The notes under the pieces were generated by a model. It did no database searches. It was not told the origin of the DNA and saw nothing but the letters and a program-made list of their open reading frames with translations. This document shows positions 8,765-19,084 of a stretch of DNA of 64,000 nt, piece by piece. The stretch covers positions 2,976,001 to 3,040,000 of the forward strand of contig NC_091976.1 of assembly GCF_036711975.1 (NCBI RefSeq), read 5' to 3'. How positions within the stretch are numbered: position 1 is the stretch's first letter; every line of letters starts with the position of its first letter. Source of the DNA: Onthophagus taurus. Lineage: Eukaryota; Arthropoda; Insecta; Coleoptera; Scarabaeidae. The translations under genes and the position numbers were made by a program.

Positions 8765-11336
8765 ATATGAGGCGCCTAGTTTCAAAACCGGACATTTACT
8801 TAAAAAAGTTTTCGAGAAAAAAAGAAAAACGTGTTCCATCGTCCTAGTTAACTGAAATTTGACTAACCACATATTTCAATTTATAACTCAACCATTTTAT
8901 ATATTTTACAATATATTTTTATTTTTTGGTTAAGACTTTTCCATAATTTAAAAAAATAAACATTTTTTTAAGTGGATATGTCCGGTACTGATACTGAAAA
9001 TGGGATTTGTCCCGTTTTGATAACAAGACCTGAATTTTCGTGAATTACTGTTCAAAAAGCGATATGAAATTGGATCGGCATCTGATTAGATGAGTTTAAT
9101 AAAAGTGTCAACATACTTGGTTCCTGATTTTAAAAAAATTACCAAAAAAAGAAACACATTGATTGCAGCAAAACGTAATTTATTTTGTAATAGTAACATA
9201 AAAAAAGTGAAATTAAACATAGCCAGACTCTTGCACAAATTCGCAGAGAGGTTCATCGTCTTCGCTGTCAGTAGTCTCCTCGAAAGGCAACAACTATGAA
9301 TAGAATTTGCATCTCTCTTGGTCCTTCCAGTTCTGGCCAAAATGTAGAGTCAAAAGCATAATCACGTCTTTCAGTTTTTCGGACTTGACTTCATTTTTTC
9401 CTATTTCTACTACCTGTGGTTCTATTTGCGAAACCTTTTTCCCTTTTTTGGTAATAGATTTTGGGTTAATAAGGGTATTGTTATAATAATGTTCTCCATT
9501 TACTAAGATGCTATTCTTTGTTTATTCTAAAAGGACACGTTTGATTTGTGATATTTTAAAATGTAATGAACTTGGAGATTTCAACACTTTTTGTGCCGCA
9601 CTTTTCCAATTACGAACAAACCAGTCTCGTCCAAGTAGAAACAAAGTGCCTTGTTCTTGAAAAATAGCATGGTATTCCGAGGGATCTACGATGGTCTCCT
9701 TTTTTTAGAACTTTTTTTCTAACATTCCAAAAACACGATCAGGAGGCATGAACGAATGTCCAGTTATAGGAAACACTATTTCCACCTTTTTAACCTGCTT
9801 TGAAGCTTCTAGTAACCATTTCATTACCATTGCCAAAATAATAGTGTTTTTATTTTGGCCGGCACAGCCATCGGATACCAACCGAACAGTGTTAACACCT
9901 GTCATTTCCGATTCATTACGTTTTAGACAATGATGTAAGGCCGATGCTATTTCGTTAGAACCCTTTGGACTTTCAGTTTCTAACCACGAGTATGTGAAAA
10001 CATTTTCTTGTCGAAGTGGGTCTTTTGACGAACCCTTGACTACACAAAGGTTAAAATTTATTTAAATTTTTTTGACAATCATAAGAAAATGTCATTCATC
10101 CTTGCTTTTTCTCTTTTAAAAGGTGATAAAAACCTTTTGCTCGTGCTTTATGTACTCTCAAATCTGTTCTTAATTTGTTTTTCTTTTCGGTATCTTTTTC
10201 TATTTTTAGGCTCTCACTGATACCTAAGCATGTAGAACAGGCGTCTGTTTTGGAAGAGCCGAAACCAACATTAAAGAACGTAACAAAAACGTGTCGAAAG
10301 TAACTTTTTTTTATAGTTGCCAATTCGTCGTTAGTGTTTTCAGAAAGAAACATGTTATAAAGCTTTGAGATATTCAGTTCCGATGATAAATACTGTCTAA
10401 TTGACTTTTCTCTGCAATAATGTGACTCTAGTGCTTTTAGTGATTTTATGAACCCTTTAACAGCTTCTAGCTTTTTAGAATAAGGGTGCTTTTGCGATTA
10501 CCGCCTCGGTTTTCTAATACCTTCCCAGTTTTATAAAAGCGATCGAGTACACCCAAAACTCGGTGTTTAGTGATGCCCAGAATATTGAGAAATGCGGCTC
10601 TACATACACGCACTTCTGTACCATCCTGTTTTTTAACAAAATATGCAATCGACATACCTTTGGTTTTTTTATTTTCCTTGCCACGTTTTCTAGCAGGTGG
10701 GAAGCAAACACAAAATCTTGTAATTAACTGGTCTTGTTGCAATTTGTTTGCATTTTTATAGAATATGTCCTTGAAAATTTGAATATCGTGATTGTAAGCG
10801 AGGGACACTTAAATGTACCCTGACCATGGTTACAATTCATCAACTGCGAATGTAAATTCTTGCAGGAGTAACATAACAATGTGTAACATGCATTACCGTT
10901 CTTTTCTTTGTACTTCAGTCTTCCAATGTTGTCTATTAATACCTTTCTTCCGAGCACATTTTGAATCTACTACTTCCTTTATAAATGACGCCATAGTAAT
11001 TCATAAACCGCAATATGCGAAGAAGATACACCAAATATGCAGTTCCGAACACGTGCAGTTGCGTACATACACTGCGCAGTCTGCGCACGTGACGTGAATA
11101 ACGTTTCTTATTGGGTACGATGAACACGTCCGTTTTAGAAACTAATGCGCCTTGGACTTGTTCGGATTTGAAACAAAGTGCTATGTTGCGTATATGAATA
11201 ATATTGAATACGTCCGGTTTTGAACATGTAATACCTAACAGATCAACAGCTGCCTTATAACACCACCACTTTGTATCGAAATCAGCCATTTGAACAAAAT
11301 GTGACATGTCCGGTTTTGAAATTAGGCGCTTCATAT
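8765..11336. mobile_element. TIR element with uncharacterised transposase-like gene
   Basis: The ends are 31-bp inverted repeats: 8765-8795 (ATATGA, GGCGCCTAG, TTTCAAAACCGGACAT) and 11306-11336 (reverse complement ATATGA, AGCGCCTAA, TTTCAAAACCGGACAT), with two mismatches. The core GTCCGGTTTTGA recurs inside both ends: 8977-8988 and 9014-9027 on the left, 11126-11138, 11208-11222 and 11306-11320 on the right. Such subterminal arrays are typical of transposase binding sites. The 2.57-kb interior holds one minus-strand gene (9213-10994) of a widespread but uncharacterised insect family. The target duplication is not clear. Confidence 0.7.
9213..10994 (-). pseudogene. Transposase-like protein with SDGCAGQNKN motif (probable DUF7869 family)
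   Basis: Starts at ATG 10994 (MASFIKEVVDSKCARKKG), followed by N-R-Q-H-W-K-T-E-V-Q-R-K-E-R. In other frames come Y-F-V-K-K-Q-D-G-T-E-V-R-V-C-R-A-A-F-L-N-I-L-G-I (10467-10808); F-G-S-S-K-T-D-A-C-S-T-C with a metal-binding Cys pair (10096-10353); and V-S-D-G-C-A-G-Q-N-K-N with V-F-P-I-T-G-H-S-F-M-P-P-D-R-V-F-G-M-L-E-K (9705-9905). The last resembles an RNase H-like acidic core. The C-terminus ends D-S-E-D-D-E-P-L-C-E-F-V-Q-E-S at TAA 9213-9215. Frameshifts and stops break it. This domain order matches a family of uncharacterised insect proteins; a transposase role is inferred from the flanking TIRs. Confidence 0.6.
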
Positions 11337-11357
11337 ATCGCAAACCATTTTAATATA

Positions 11358-11644
11358 AAGCCGACGTTACACGTCGCAATTGACTGCTATGGCGGCAACT
11401 ATGGAGGAGCGTGGTTTGACTGTTCCCACAGGTTCCCGTCAAAATTTGCGTGTAACATGTCTATTACCATAGTAATGACTGCGAGCAAAGCTACTGCGAA
11501 GGCTAGAAAATTTTCTACTTTCGGTATATCACGGAAATTTGACGATTAAACACGCCAATTTGACGCTAGCAGTCAAACCACGCCCAACCACACCCTTCCG
11601 TAGTTACCGCCATAGCAGTCGATTGCGACGTGTAACGTCGGCTT
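11358..11644. mobile_element. 287-bp MITE with long inverted repeats
   Basis: Left end AAGCCGACGTTACACGTCGC at 11358 and right end, read in reverse, with the same 20 bases at 11644. The inverted repeat continues for about 60 bases with few mismatches (GACTGCTATGGCGGCAACTA against GACTGCTATGGCGGTAACTA, then the GTGGTTTGACTG block). The interior is about 150 bp and noncoding. This is the form of a non-autonomous DNA transposon; superfamily is undetermined because the target duplication could not be fixed. Confidence 0.8.
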
Positions 11645-11788
11645 AATAAAATATAATACTCCTATATAACAAAAAATATAATATATTATTATACATATAA
11701 AATATAATAAATATTATAATAATCTAAATGGTGAGAATTTTATACGATCCATTATACCATCAAATATTATCAGTATTTTGTATAATAC
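11645..11788. repeat. TA-rich low-complexity tract
   Basis: Runs of TATAATA and TATTATTATACATATAAAATATAATAA-like sequence with no coding content. Confidence 0.6.
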
Positions 11789-12006
11789 TTACCCATTATT
11801 CTCTATGCAACATTGCAATCTGGTGAACATCAAATTTACTAATCTTTCGCATTCATCCTTGTCATGAAACAATTCTCACACAACTGTAATGTTGCGGCGC
11901 AGATTATCAACGTTGCGAATCGAAAAGTTGGCATTTTTGTTGAACTGTTTTCCACCAAAGCCTATAGATTTTCGATTGGGTTAAGATCAGGTGACCGCGC
12001 TGGCCA
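11789..12006 (-). pseudogene. Tc1-like transposase, C-terminal fragment
   Basis: Minus strand from 12006 reads W-P-A-R-S-P-D-L-N-P-I-E-N-L, the third catalytic block of Tc1-family (DD34E) transposases, followed by an in-frame TAG. The rest of the tail reads F-R-F-A-T-L, C-E-R-L-V-N-L-M-F-T-R-L-Q-C-C-I-E-N-N-G and stops at 11789-11791, as expected for the Tc1 C-terminus. Nothing of the first two catalytic blocks is present. It truncates the pol tail of the Gypsy remnant to its right. Confidence 0.75.
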
Positions 12007-14272
12007 GGTTCAATATTTTCGTTATTTTGTGTAGTAGTTTCTGTATTTGTGGTAGTAGGTTGAGTAATCGTTTTCGTTTTAGGTGTCAAATTAGAGGTAA
12101 AATATTTATTTTCAATTAGATCCATGTCATAAATTAATGGATTTTTAATATTACTCAAACTCAAAGTTTGACTTGATTAAAAATTTTCTATTTCTTCTCT
12201 ACTTTCACCTTTCTTCATCTAGCACCTCATAAGACCTTTCATTAACTCTTCCTACTATCTTCCCTCTTTTCCATTGATGATTAATTAGATTTTGAATTAA
12301 AACAGTGTCATTAATACTCAATGGTTTTAAATCTTTTACATTTGATTAATTTTGATGATATTATTATATCATATTATTATATTTCTATCATAACAAAATT
12401 TTTGACTTTTCTGCTTATCATTCATTTTTTCTTTATTATTTCTTTTTCCATTATTTTTGGTTCTAAATCTTTATTTGTTGTTGGCATTTTTGTTTTAATC
12501 TTTCTATTTAACAATAGCTGAACAACCTAATTGTGGTAAAGGAGAATTTCTGTATTCAGTTAAAGCAATTATAAAATCACTATAATTTTTACACTTTTTC
12601 AACATCTTTTTTGCAATTCCCGCTGCTTTTTCTGCTAATCCGTTTGATTGACTATTATAAGGACTAGAAAATTTATTTTTAAAATTCCAATTATTAGCAA
12701 AGATTTTCATTTTTGTTGAATTAAATATGTATTTCGTAAAAAAATTGAGTAGACCAAGAATTCTTAACAATTCAGTTGTGTTATTTGGTGTTTTTAACTT
12801 TTTAATTGCTACTAAATTTTTTTCATCTGGTTTTATACAATTATTTAATATAACTTGACCCATGAATGTAACTTCATTTTGTTGATATTGCAATTTATTA
12901 CTGTTAAATGTAACATTATAAATCATCGTTCTTTCAAAAACTTTTATGAGTGCTAAATCATGTTCTTTTTCTGTTTTACCTGATATAATAATATCATCAA
13001 AATTAATTTCAACATCAGGTATGTCACCAAAAATTTCAAAATTTTTAGCTTGAAATATTTCTGGAGCTGAAGATATACCAAATGGTAATCTGTTAAATTT
13101 ATATCTCCCAAATGGAGTATTAAAAGTGCATAGTTCACTACTTTTTTCACCTAGTTTTAGTTGCCAAAAATCTTCTTTCATATCCATGACCGTAAAAACA
13201 TTTTTTTCAGCCAATCTAGTACAAATATCTTCACTAGTCGGGATCATAAAATGTTGACGTTTAATAAATTTATTTAATGGTATTGTATCCAGGCATAACC
13301 TTAACTGACCATTAGGTTTTTCAACAATCATCAAACTATTTACCCAATCAGTTGAGTGTTCCACTTTTGAAGTTATTTCTTTTTTCTCGAAATTCTCCAA
13401 AGTTTCTTTTAATTTTGGTCATAATGATAACGGAATTTTTCTTTTTGCTTGAATTGTAGATATAGCATTGTTTGTTAATTCAATTTTACATGTACCTGTT
13501 ATTTCACCTAAGCTATCAAACAAATCTTGGTAACCTTCCAATAATTCAGTTTTGTTTTTAGGCATTTCTGTTTCTTCATCAATCTTATTTAAAGTATTAA
13601 TTCTACCTAACAAGTTAAATTTTAAACAATCACTTAAACTTAACAATGGTTCGGTTTTTATGTTTACAACAACAAAACTAATAAACTCTGATACATTTCT
13701 ATAACCACAAGATAAATCTCTTTTTCCTACAGGTTTTAATTTATTATTGCTTACTAAAGGTGCTGACATAAAACACTTACATTCTATTTTGAATTTAATT
13801 TCATTATTTAATATTTTTAAGTTTTTTTGTGTTCTTTTTCGTTCTTCTTACAAACTTTTGCAAAGTAATCCACAGTAATTACATTTCTTCTTTACTTGGT
13901 TTATCTCTTTTAAAGGGTTTAATACTTGCGCGTGATATTTTCCTAATTCAATTGATTTACAATAACTTTCAATTTTTTCTAAGGAAATATCACTTTCTCC
14001 CAACAATCTTTGTTGCACGTTTTTGTCAAAAATACTTGTAACTAGCTTGTCTCTTATCATTCTATCTTCCTATGTTTATTTACATTTATCATTTTCACAC
14101 TTAAATTCATATAATGCAGCTTGTGTACGCAACTCCGTAATGTATGCATCTATTGTTTGTTCTTCTTTTTGTTGTAAGTTTTCATATAAAGATTAAACTT
14201 TTGTTTCCAAATAACCCATGTTTCCGCAGGATTATTAGAAAAATCTAATGTTTTCGGTGGTTTAAACTCCAT
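12007..14272 (-). pseudogene. Ty3/Gypsy gag-pol remnant with internal deletion
   Basis: Gag begins at ATG 14272 (MEFKPPKTLDFSNNPAE), continues with M-I-R-D-K-L-V-T-S-I-F-D and L-G-E-S-D-I-S-L-E-K-I-E (13848-14060) and a C-N-Y-C-G-L-L-C knuckle remnant. 13419-13769 is the protease-to-RT linker. 12504-13400 holds RT blocks R-L-C-L-D-T, F-T-V-M-D-M-K-E-D-F-W-Q, L-P-F-G-I-S-S-A-P-E and I-N-F-D-D-I-I (catalytic DD). At about 12715 it jumps from the RT connection directly to the end of the integrase core (S-S-P-Y-N-S-Q-S-N-G-L-A-E-K), deleting RNase H and most of integrase. The integrase C-terminus follows to about 12180 with frameshifts, and a Thr-rich pol tail reaches 12010. Confidence 0.8.
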
Positions 14273-14289
14273 TTTATTCACTTTTTTTT

Positions 14290-14560
14290 TTTATACACCT
14301 GACACCCTATCTTATATTCTGTTTATTAATAAAGCGAACTACTAGCAGTTAGCTATTATATTTACTTTATTAACTAACAGTGTACACAACTATTATAATT
14401 TTGATACAAGTAGACCTGAAGTCACAATACCAATATAAATAATAATAATGTTACTACATTATATAACATTATCAATTATGTTTTAAATGTGATGTATACA
14501 ATTGTTCCATACTTCTGCTGTACAATTTAACAAAGCAGTATGCCACACATTACTGACACA
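14290..14560 (-). other. Possible 5' LTR remnant of the Gypsy copy
   Basis: Directly upstream (on minus) of the Gag start is GGGTGTCAGG, similar to the primer site seen after LTRs in this Gypsy group. The 230-270 bases beyond it could be an LTR starting TGTGGCATACTG near 14545. No matching 3' LTR was found, so this remains a suggestion. Confidence 0.3.
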
Positions 14561-14564
14561 TTTT

Positions 14565-15480
14565 TTTTCTTTGAAGGACATCATTGATATGTTTATTATA
14601 AAAGGTCTTGCAATAGGCTCAACCTAGTTCAATTGCATTATGCTGACAATGATAAGAAGCAAGTCGCAACACTTCACTATTATTCTGCAGAAGAAGATCA
14701 TCAACGACATATCTTTTTGTATTTTGCTGCAAAAATGGCTCAATATTTTCCCAAAGATGAGGTTTTGTTTTGTTTTCAAAAAATTTCAAAAAATATCTGT
14801 GATCATTGAACTCGATGTTGTCGTTGATTAATAACTCTTTATCATTATCACGAATATGAAACTCCTCTAATAAGTCCATCTTTTTAGACTTAAGAAGAGG
14901 CCTTACCAAATCTATATTATCAATAATTGAACTGTGTTGGTTTTCCTGTAAATGTTTATTGAATGCGGAGCTGCTCTTAGAAATATGTTCCTTATATCTT
15001 ATATATCTTATATCTCCTTATATCATCACTTCTTTGATGATCCCTACAGCATTATCACTACATTTTTGCCAGATAAATTGTGCACTGCTGGAATTAGATT
15101 TTTGTTAACCCAGTTGTAAAAGATTTGCAAATTTATCGTCGTGTGGTAATCTTTGTCAGTATTCTTGCTATTAAAAAGTAACAAGCAATTTCCTAAAAAA
15201 CCATATTAGCTGTATCACATGATTTCTTTCCATTAATAATTCCATAAATTTTTTGACTATTAATTTTTTCAATTTTGTTTTAACCCATGTCTCGAATTAC
15301 TGCATACATATAATAAATTTCATGAACTAGTGAATTCGGGTTCTCTTTTTGCAAAATATAATAGTTCATTTAGGTTAAAATGTTTCCCTCTAAATAATTT
15401 TTGAAAAATTTCAACTGCAAGCTGTTCTTTTCTTTCGTTCCGGTTTGTGCTTTTTGGGTTTTGCAAACTTTCTTTATTGG
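14565..15480 (-). pseudogene. IS630/Tc1-related transposase fragment (RLASYHC motif)
   Basis: The clear part is 14619-14909: T-K-R-Y-V-V-D-D-L-L-L followed by E-V-L-R-L-A-S-Y-H-C-Q-H-N-A-I-E-L. Many insect IS630-related proteins have V-L-R-L-P-P-Y-H-C-E-L-N-P-I-E-L at this third catalytic block, and the fragment is a diverged match. A short further frame toward 14545 gives Y-C-K-T-F-Y-N-K-H-I-N-D-V. At 15330-15480 minus, E-Q-L-A-V-E-I-F-Q-K-L-F-R-G-K-H-F-N-L-N-E-L could be the N-terminal part, but sequence between is too eroded to connect with confidence. Confidence 0.5.
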
Positions 15481-15815
15481 TAAGGTCTATATGTTGTAAA
15501 TAACTGTATTAGTAACATGATAAATAATAAATAAGAAAACTAATTTGTTAAAATACTAAAATACATTAAATATTTCACAAAGATGGATATGTCACAAACT
15601 AGCTCTCAAGAACTTCTCGTTTCCCGTAGTGGGTTTTCTAGCTAGGTCCACGGAGCGGCTCGTGTACCCAACTGTCCACGCACTACCCTTTTCTTGATAG
15701 CTAGCAATGACTAATTGTAAGTTAGGGTTTGGCACACTGCGTTCCTTCACTTGAAAGCGAACGGCAGTAATTTGGAATTAAGAATAAAAATAGATTGAAA
15801 GAAAACGAAATTTCA

Positions 15816-16928
15816 CACAGGAAAAAATATAGAGTAAAAATCAACTCTAAAACATGGTTCAGATCGGTCCAATTTATTTAGAGTTATTTTTTTGCACTAT
15901 ATAGTGTAGGTGAATAGATTAAAAATTTACACTATATAGTGAGAAGATGGTGTTTACTAAATAGTGTAAAATCGTTACTCTATAACAGTGTATTATATGT
16001 AATCTAACTAGATGTTGTCGTCACTCTAATTAGATACATTTCTAATCTAATCAGTGTAAATTATTAAAAATTCGCTCTAATTTTACTCTATTAATTGACG
16101 AAATATCACTAAATAGTGTGTATCTTACACTTATTAGTGTTAATTTTTAATAGGAAGTGGAGTATTTTTAGGGAAGTTTTACGTTTGTAATAAAAATCAA
16201 AATTATAAAATATTTGTTTTTATTTTTACTTGTAATATATTGTTATAACTTAAATTTAAAAAAATTAAATTCTGTTTATATACATATAACATATATAATA
16301 CTTAATTCATTTTAAAGTTTCCACCGAGTCACCATCAAAACTGCATCTAATGAGTCTTCTATAAGTTTCCTGTTTGTATAGTTGCACCAAGTTGCACATT
16401 TTTACCAATCTTCACAAGGAACTTGTATGTAAAATCTTCCGGAAGTTCCACTAATTTCACATCATGAATGTTTTATTTTGGCAAACATAACTAAAATAAA
16501 AATCGTTCTTTCTTTCTATATCGCGTAAATCAGGTCTCGAGACGCTATCGAGTTCCGACTCGTTTAGTACGTTTAGTAGATGACCGTTAAATTTTAGCTG
16601 TATCACACCACATGTTGATCACGTGATACCAACGAGTAATCCCGAGCAAAATAGTGCGGTGCCTACGAAGTACCCGAAGGAAAAGTACACGTCTAGTGTA
16701 AAATTTAATGTTTTATATATTACATAACTTCACTAACATAAGTAAAAAAGAACTCTCCTTTAGAGAACTGTAAAAACTACTCTATTAAGTGAATAATATA
16801 TGAACTCTATATTAATATTAAATATAGTGTACATTAGAGTTATTTTTACCATGTGATATTACAATTTTTACTCTAATTCTTTTTACCAACTACTCTAAAA
16901 TTTTTACACGACACGATTTTTTCCTGTG
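15816..16928. mobile_element. Non-autonomous element packed with ACTCTA/AGTGTA motifs
   Basis: Termini are CACAGGAAAAAAT at 15816-15828 and its reverse complement ATTTTTTCCTGTG at 16916-16928. Inside both ends lie many copies of a short motif in both orientations: ACTCTA/TAGAGT and AGTGTA/TACACT, including palindromes CACTATATAGTG near 15895 and 15928, TCTAATTAGA near 16025, and more at 16085-16140 and 16740-16915. The arrangement looks like subterminal transposase-binding arrays. The 1.1-kb body has no transposase. The superfamily is unknown and no target duplication was confirmed. Confidence 0.6.
16325..16480 (-). pseudogene. Short coding-like remnant inside the motif-rich element
   Basis: Minus strand reads H-D-V-K-L-V-E-L-P-E-D-F-T-Y-K-F-L-V-K-I-G-K-N-V-Q-L-G-A-T-I-Q-T before a stop, with a further piece in another frame (R-C-S-F-D-G-D-S-V-E-T-L-K). 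It reads like genuine protein sequence and may be the end of an accessory ORF, but I do not recognise the family. Confidence 0.3.
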
Positions 16929-17799
16929 CACTGTTAAAGAATAAATTTACTTTATTTTTGAAAAGGAACGAATTATATTATATAAAAAAACAACTGAACA
17001 AAGATTTTAAAAAGTAAAAATTATACGACGTAATCTATTCAACAATTTAGCTGTGATACATTTACTCTTATTACGAAATTTGCCGAGGTGGTTAGCAGGT
17101 TCAATGAGAAATCAGATGTTATAAGATTTTAATAACGCTCGCCCATTTGTTAAAATAAAATATTCAACGAAGAAAAAGAATCCAATACAGCGAATTTTAT
17201 AACTAAATTGTTATAAGTTCAAATCGCACGTCTCGAATTTAAAACACACCAAAAACTTTAATTTCCCGGTTTCGCCCGATGCTTTTCCGATCCAATCCCG
17301 TAACCGACTCCCTGATTTTTTGTTCATTTCTTCCCTGCTCCATCTACTCTTACTGCCACCTCGGCACATTCCTGCCAGAACCGCCTACGTAGTATTTAGT
17401 CTGGACCCTCGGTTCTCACGACGCAACTTCGTAATTAAATTACAAAGTTCTGCCTTTACAATGGTTCTTACGGTTTACTACAATGTATTGCATTTACTGC
17501 TTAATGGCTTTCGAATCCCAAAATGCGGTTTGTTACAGATAATTAGTTCTTGTTCTGATATATCAGGCTTCAAATCTGTAGTTTCGAATTTGTGACCTTA
17601 GTGACGCTCGTTTTAGTTGGACTCTCAATAAGTTGGGTTTTTTCTTGCGTTCATTTTATTTCAATTTTATTACTTTTGACTTTTGAATAACGAAAGCTCA
17701 AACAAACGTCAGTGTGACATATTTATTTCAAAACATGATAAAACAAAACTCCCTGTTAATTTTGCCAATTTACAACAATTTAACAGGTATTATAAAAAA
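16929..17799. other. No recognisable gene
   Basis: No coding region supported. A 91-codon plus frame at 17320-17595 has no recognised motif. Confidence 0.4.
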
Positions 17800-18660
17800 A
17801 AAACGAACTGTATAACTTTGAAATGTCTTTCCTTTTAAGATTCTTTTAATATCTAGGACAAAGAACTGGTGGTAAAATTGCTGGTACTAAAAACCATCTA
17901 TTTCGTCTCTAGACTGTAGATTTGCCTTACCATCAATTCTTCCGTATTTCCTAAGATTTGTGACTCATACCGTTTCTCCATTTTTTACATCTGCCAAATT
18001 CTTAAATCTATGTCTTTTATCATAATTTGCTTTCTGTTTCTCTTTCTCTTCTTTCTCTCTACACACTACTGACTGTGTTGAAACGGACAATTTATTAGGG
18101 AGTAAAGGCCTGCTTTCTTAGCCTTCTGTTCAACGATAATTCTGATAAACCAATTGCGATTGAGTAGTACGATAAGCCAGAAGAGCCATATATGTATCAT
18201 CATTTTTATTCAATAAAGCTCTCGCCGTCTTTACTGTAGCTTCTGCACAACCATTTGGCTATAGTAAGGGCTACTTGTAACATGCCTGAAGTCGTATTGT
18301 CACAAATTCTTTAAATTGTGATTGAATTTGTAGATCATTATCTCATCGCACCTTGTCCGTTATTTCATATTTTGAAAATAATTCCTTCAGCTTGGTGATA
18401 ATTGCTATTTTAGTCATCCCTCTCAAGTTGAAAATTTCGAAAAATCTCTAGTAATAAATAATCAGTTACAATGAAGTACCATACATGTTTCTTAAATAAA
18501 CTGCTTGCTGACTCTTGTGAAAAGCTGCTTTGATATTTACACGTGATTCTACACATTTAGGGCATGTCCTAATTAAATTTTGTTGTTGACTTGATACTCC
18601 TGACCACCAAACAGATAACTTTGCTCTTTCTCTCCACTTAACTATGCCCAAATGACCTGC
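17800..18660 (-). pseudogene. Ty3/Gypsy integrase remnant
   Basis: Minus strand from 18651 reads G-I-V-K-W-R-E-R-A-K-L-S-V-W-W-S-G-V, then R-T-C-P-K-C, which is the HHCC zinc-binding part of a Gypsy integrase. Further down are K-L-K-E-L-F-S-K-Y-E-I-T-D-K-V-R, D-N-D-L-Q-I-Q-S-Q-F-K-E-F (core Asp block), N-G-C-A-E-A-T-V-K-T-A-R-A-L-L (core Glu block) and M-A-L-L-A-Y-R-T-T. The C-terminal part at 17880-18000 gives V-T-N-L-R-K-Y-G-R-I-D-G-K-A. Multiple stops and frameshifts; no LTR, RT or gag remains nearby. Confidence 0.75.
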
Positions 18661-19084
18661 ATGTATAAATTGTAAATCATTTATTACTGGATTGTTGGAG
18701 TGGATCTGATCTTAAGTTTAAATATTTGTCGATACCTATAAAGATAACAGGCCAAATGCAACCCTTGAATTCAACTCCTTCGGATCAAGTTATTCTCTAC
18801 CAGTACGATGTCAATTTGTATCAGCGAGTTAATACTTTAAAATTGCAATCAGCAACGCATAACTAGTTGTCTTCAACGCGATTTATTAATGTAATTGAAT
18901 ACATGTAGTTTGCAAGTGGATATATGTCAAAACACCAGAACAGTTTGAAAATCCCGTGGAGATTTGTTTTTCGAGTGACAAACCAATATGGGATAACTAT
19001 GGGAATTATATGGGAATTTGGCAATTAGTCAATTAGTTTTTAATCCATTACTTTTGGAACTTTTCCGCAGAAAACTCACTTCAA
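18661..19084. other. No recognisable gene
   Basis: Spacer between the integrase remnant and P-like element 1; no ORF or repeat found. Confidence 0.5.

Noticed and set aside
10936-11343. 135-codon minus frame through the right end of the TIR element
   Set aside because: It runs across the terminal repeats and conflicts with the family start at ATG 10994; read as chance.
17080-17150. GCCGAGGTGGTTAGCAGGTTC, resembling the D-loop of a Leu or Ser tRNA
   Set aside because: No acceptor stem, anticodon arm or T-arm could be folded around it.
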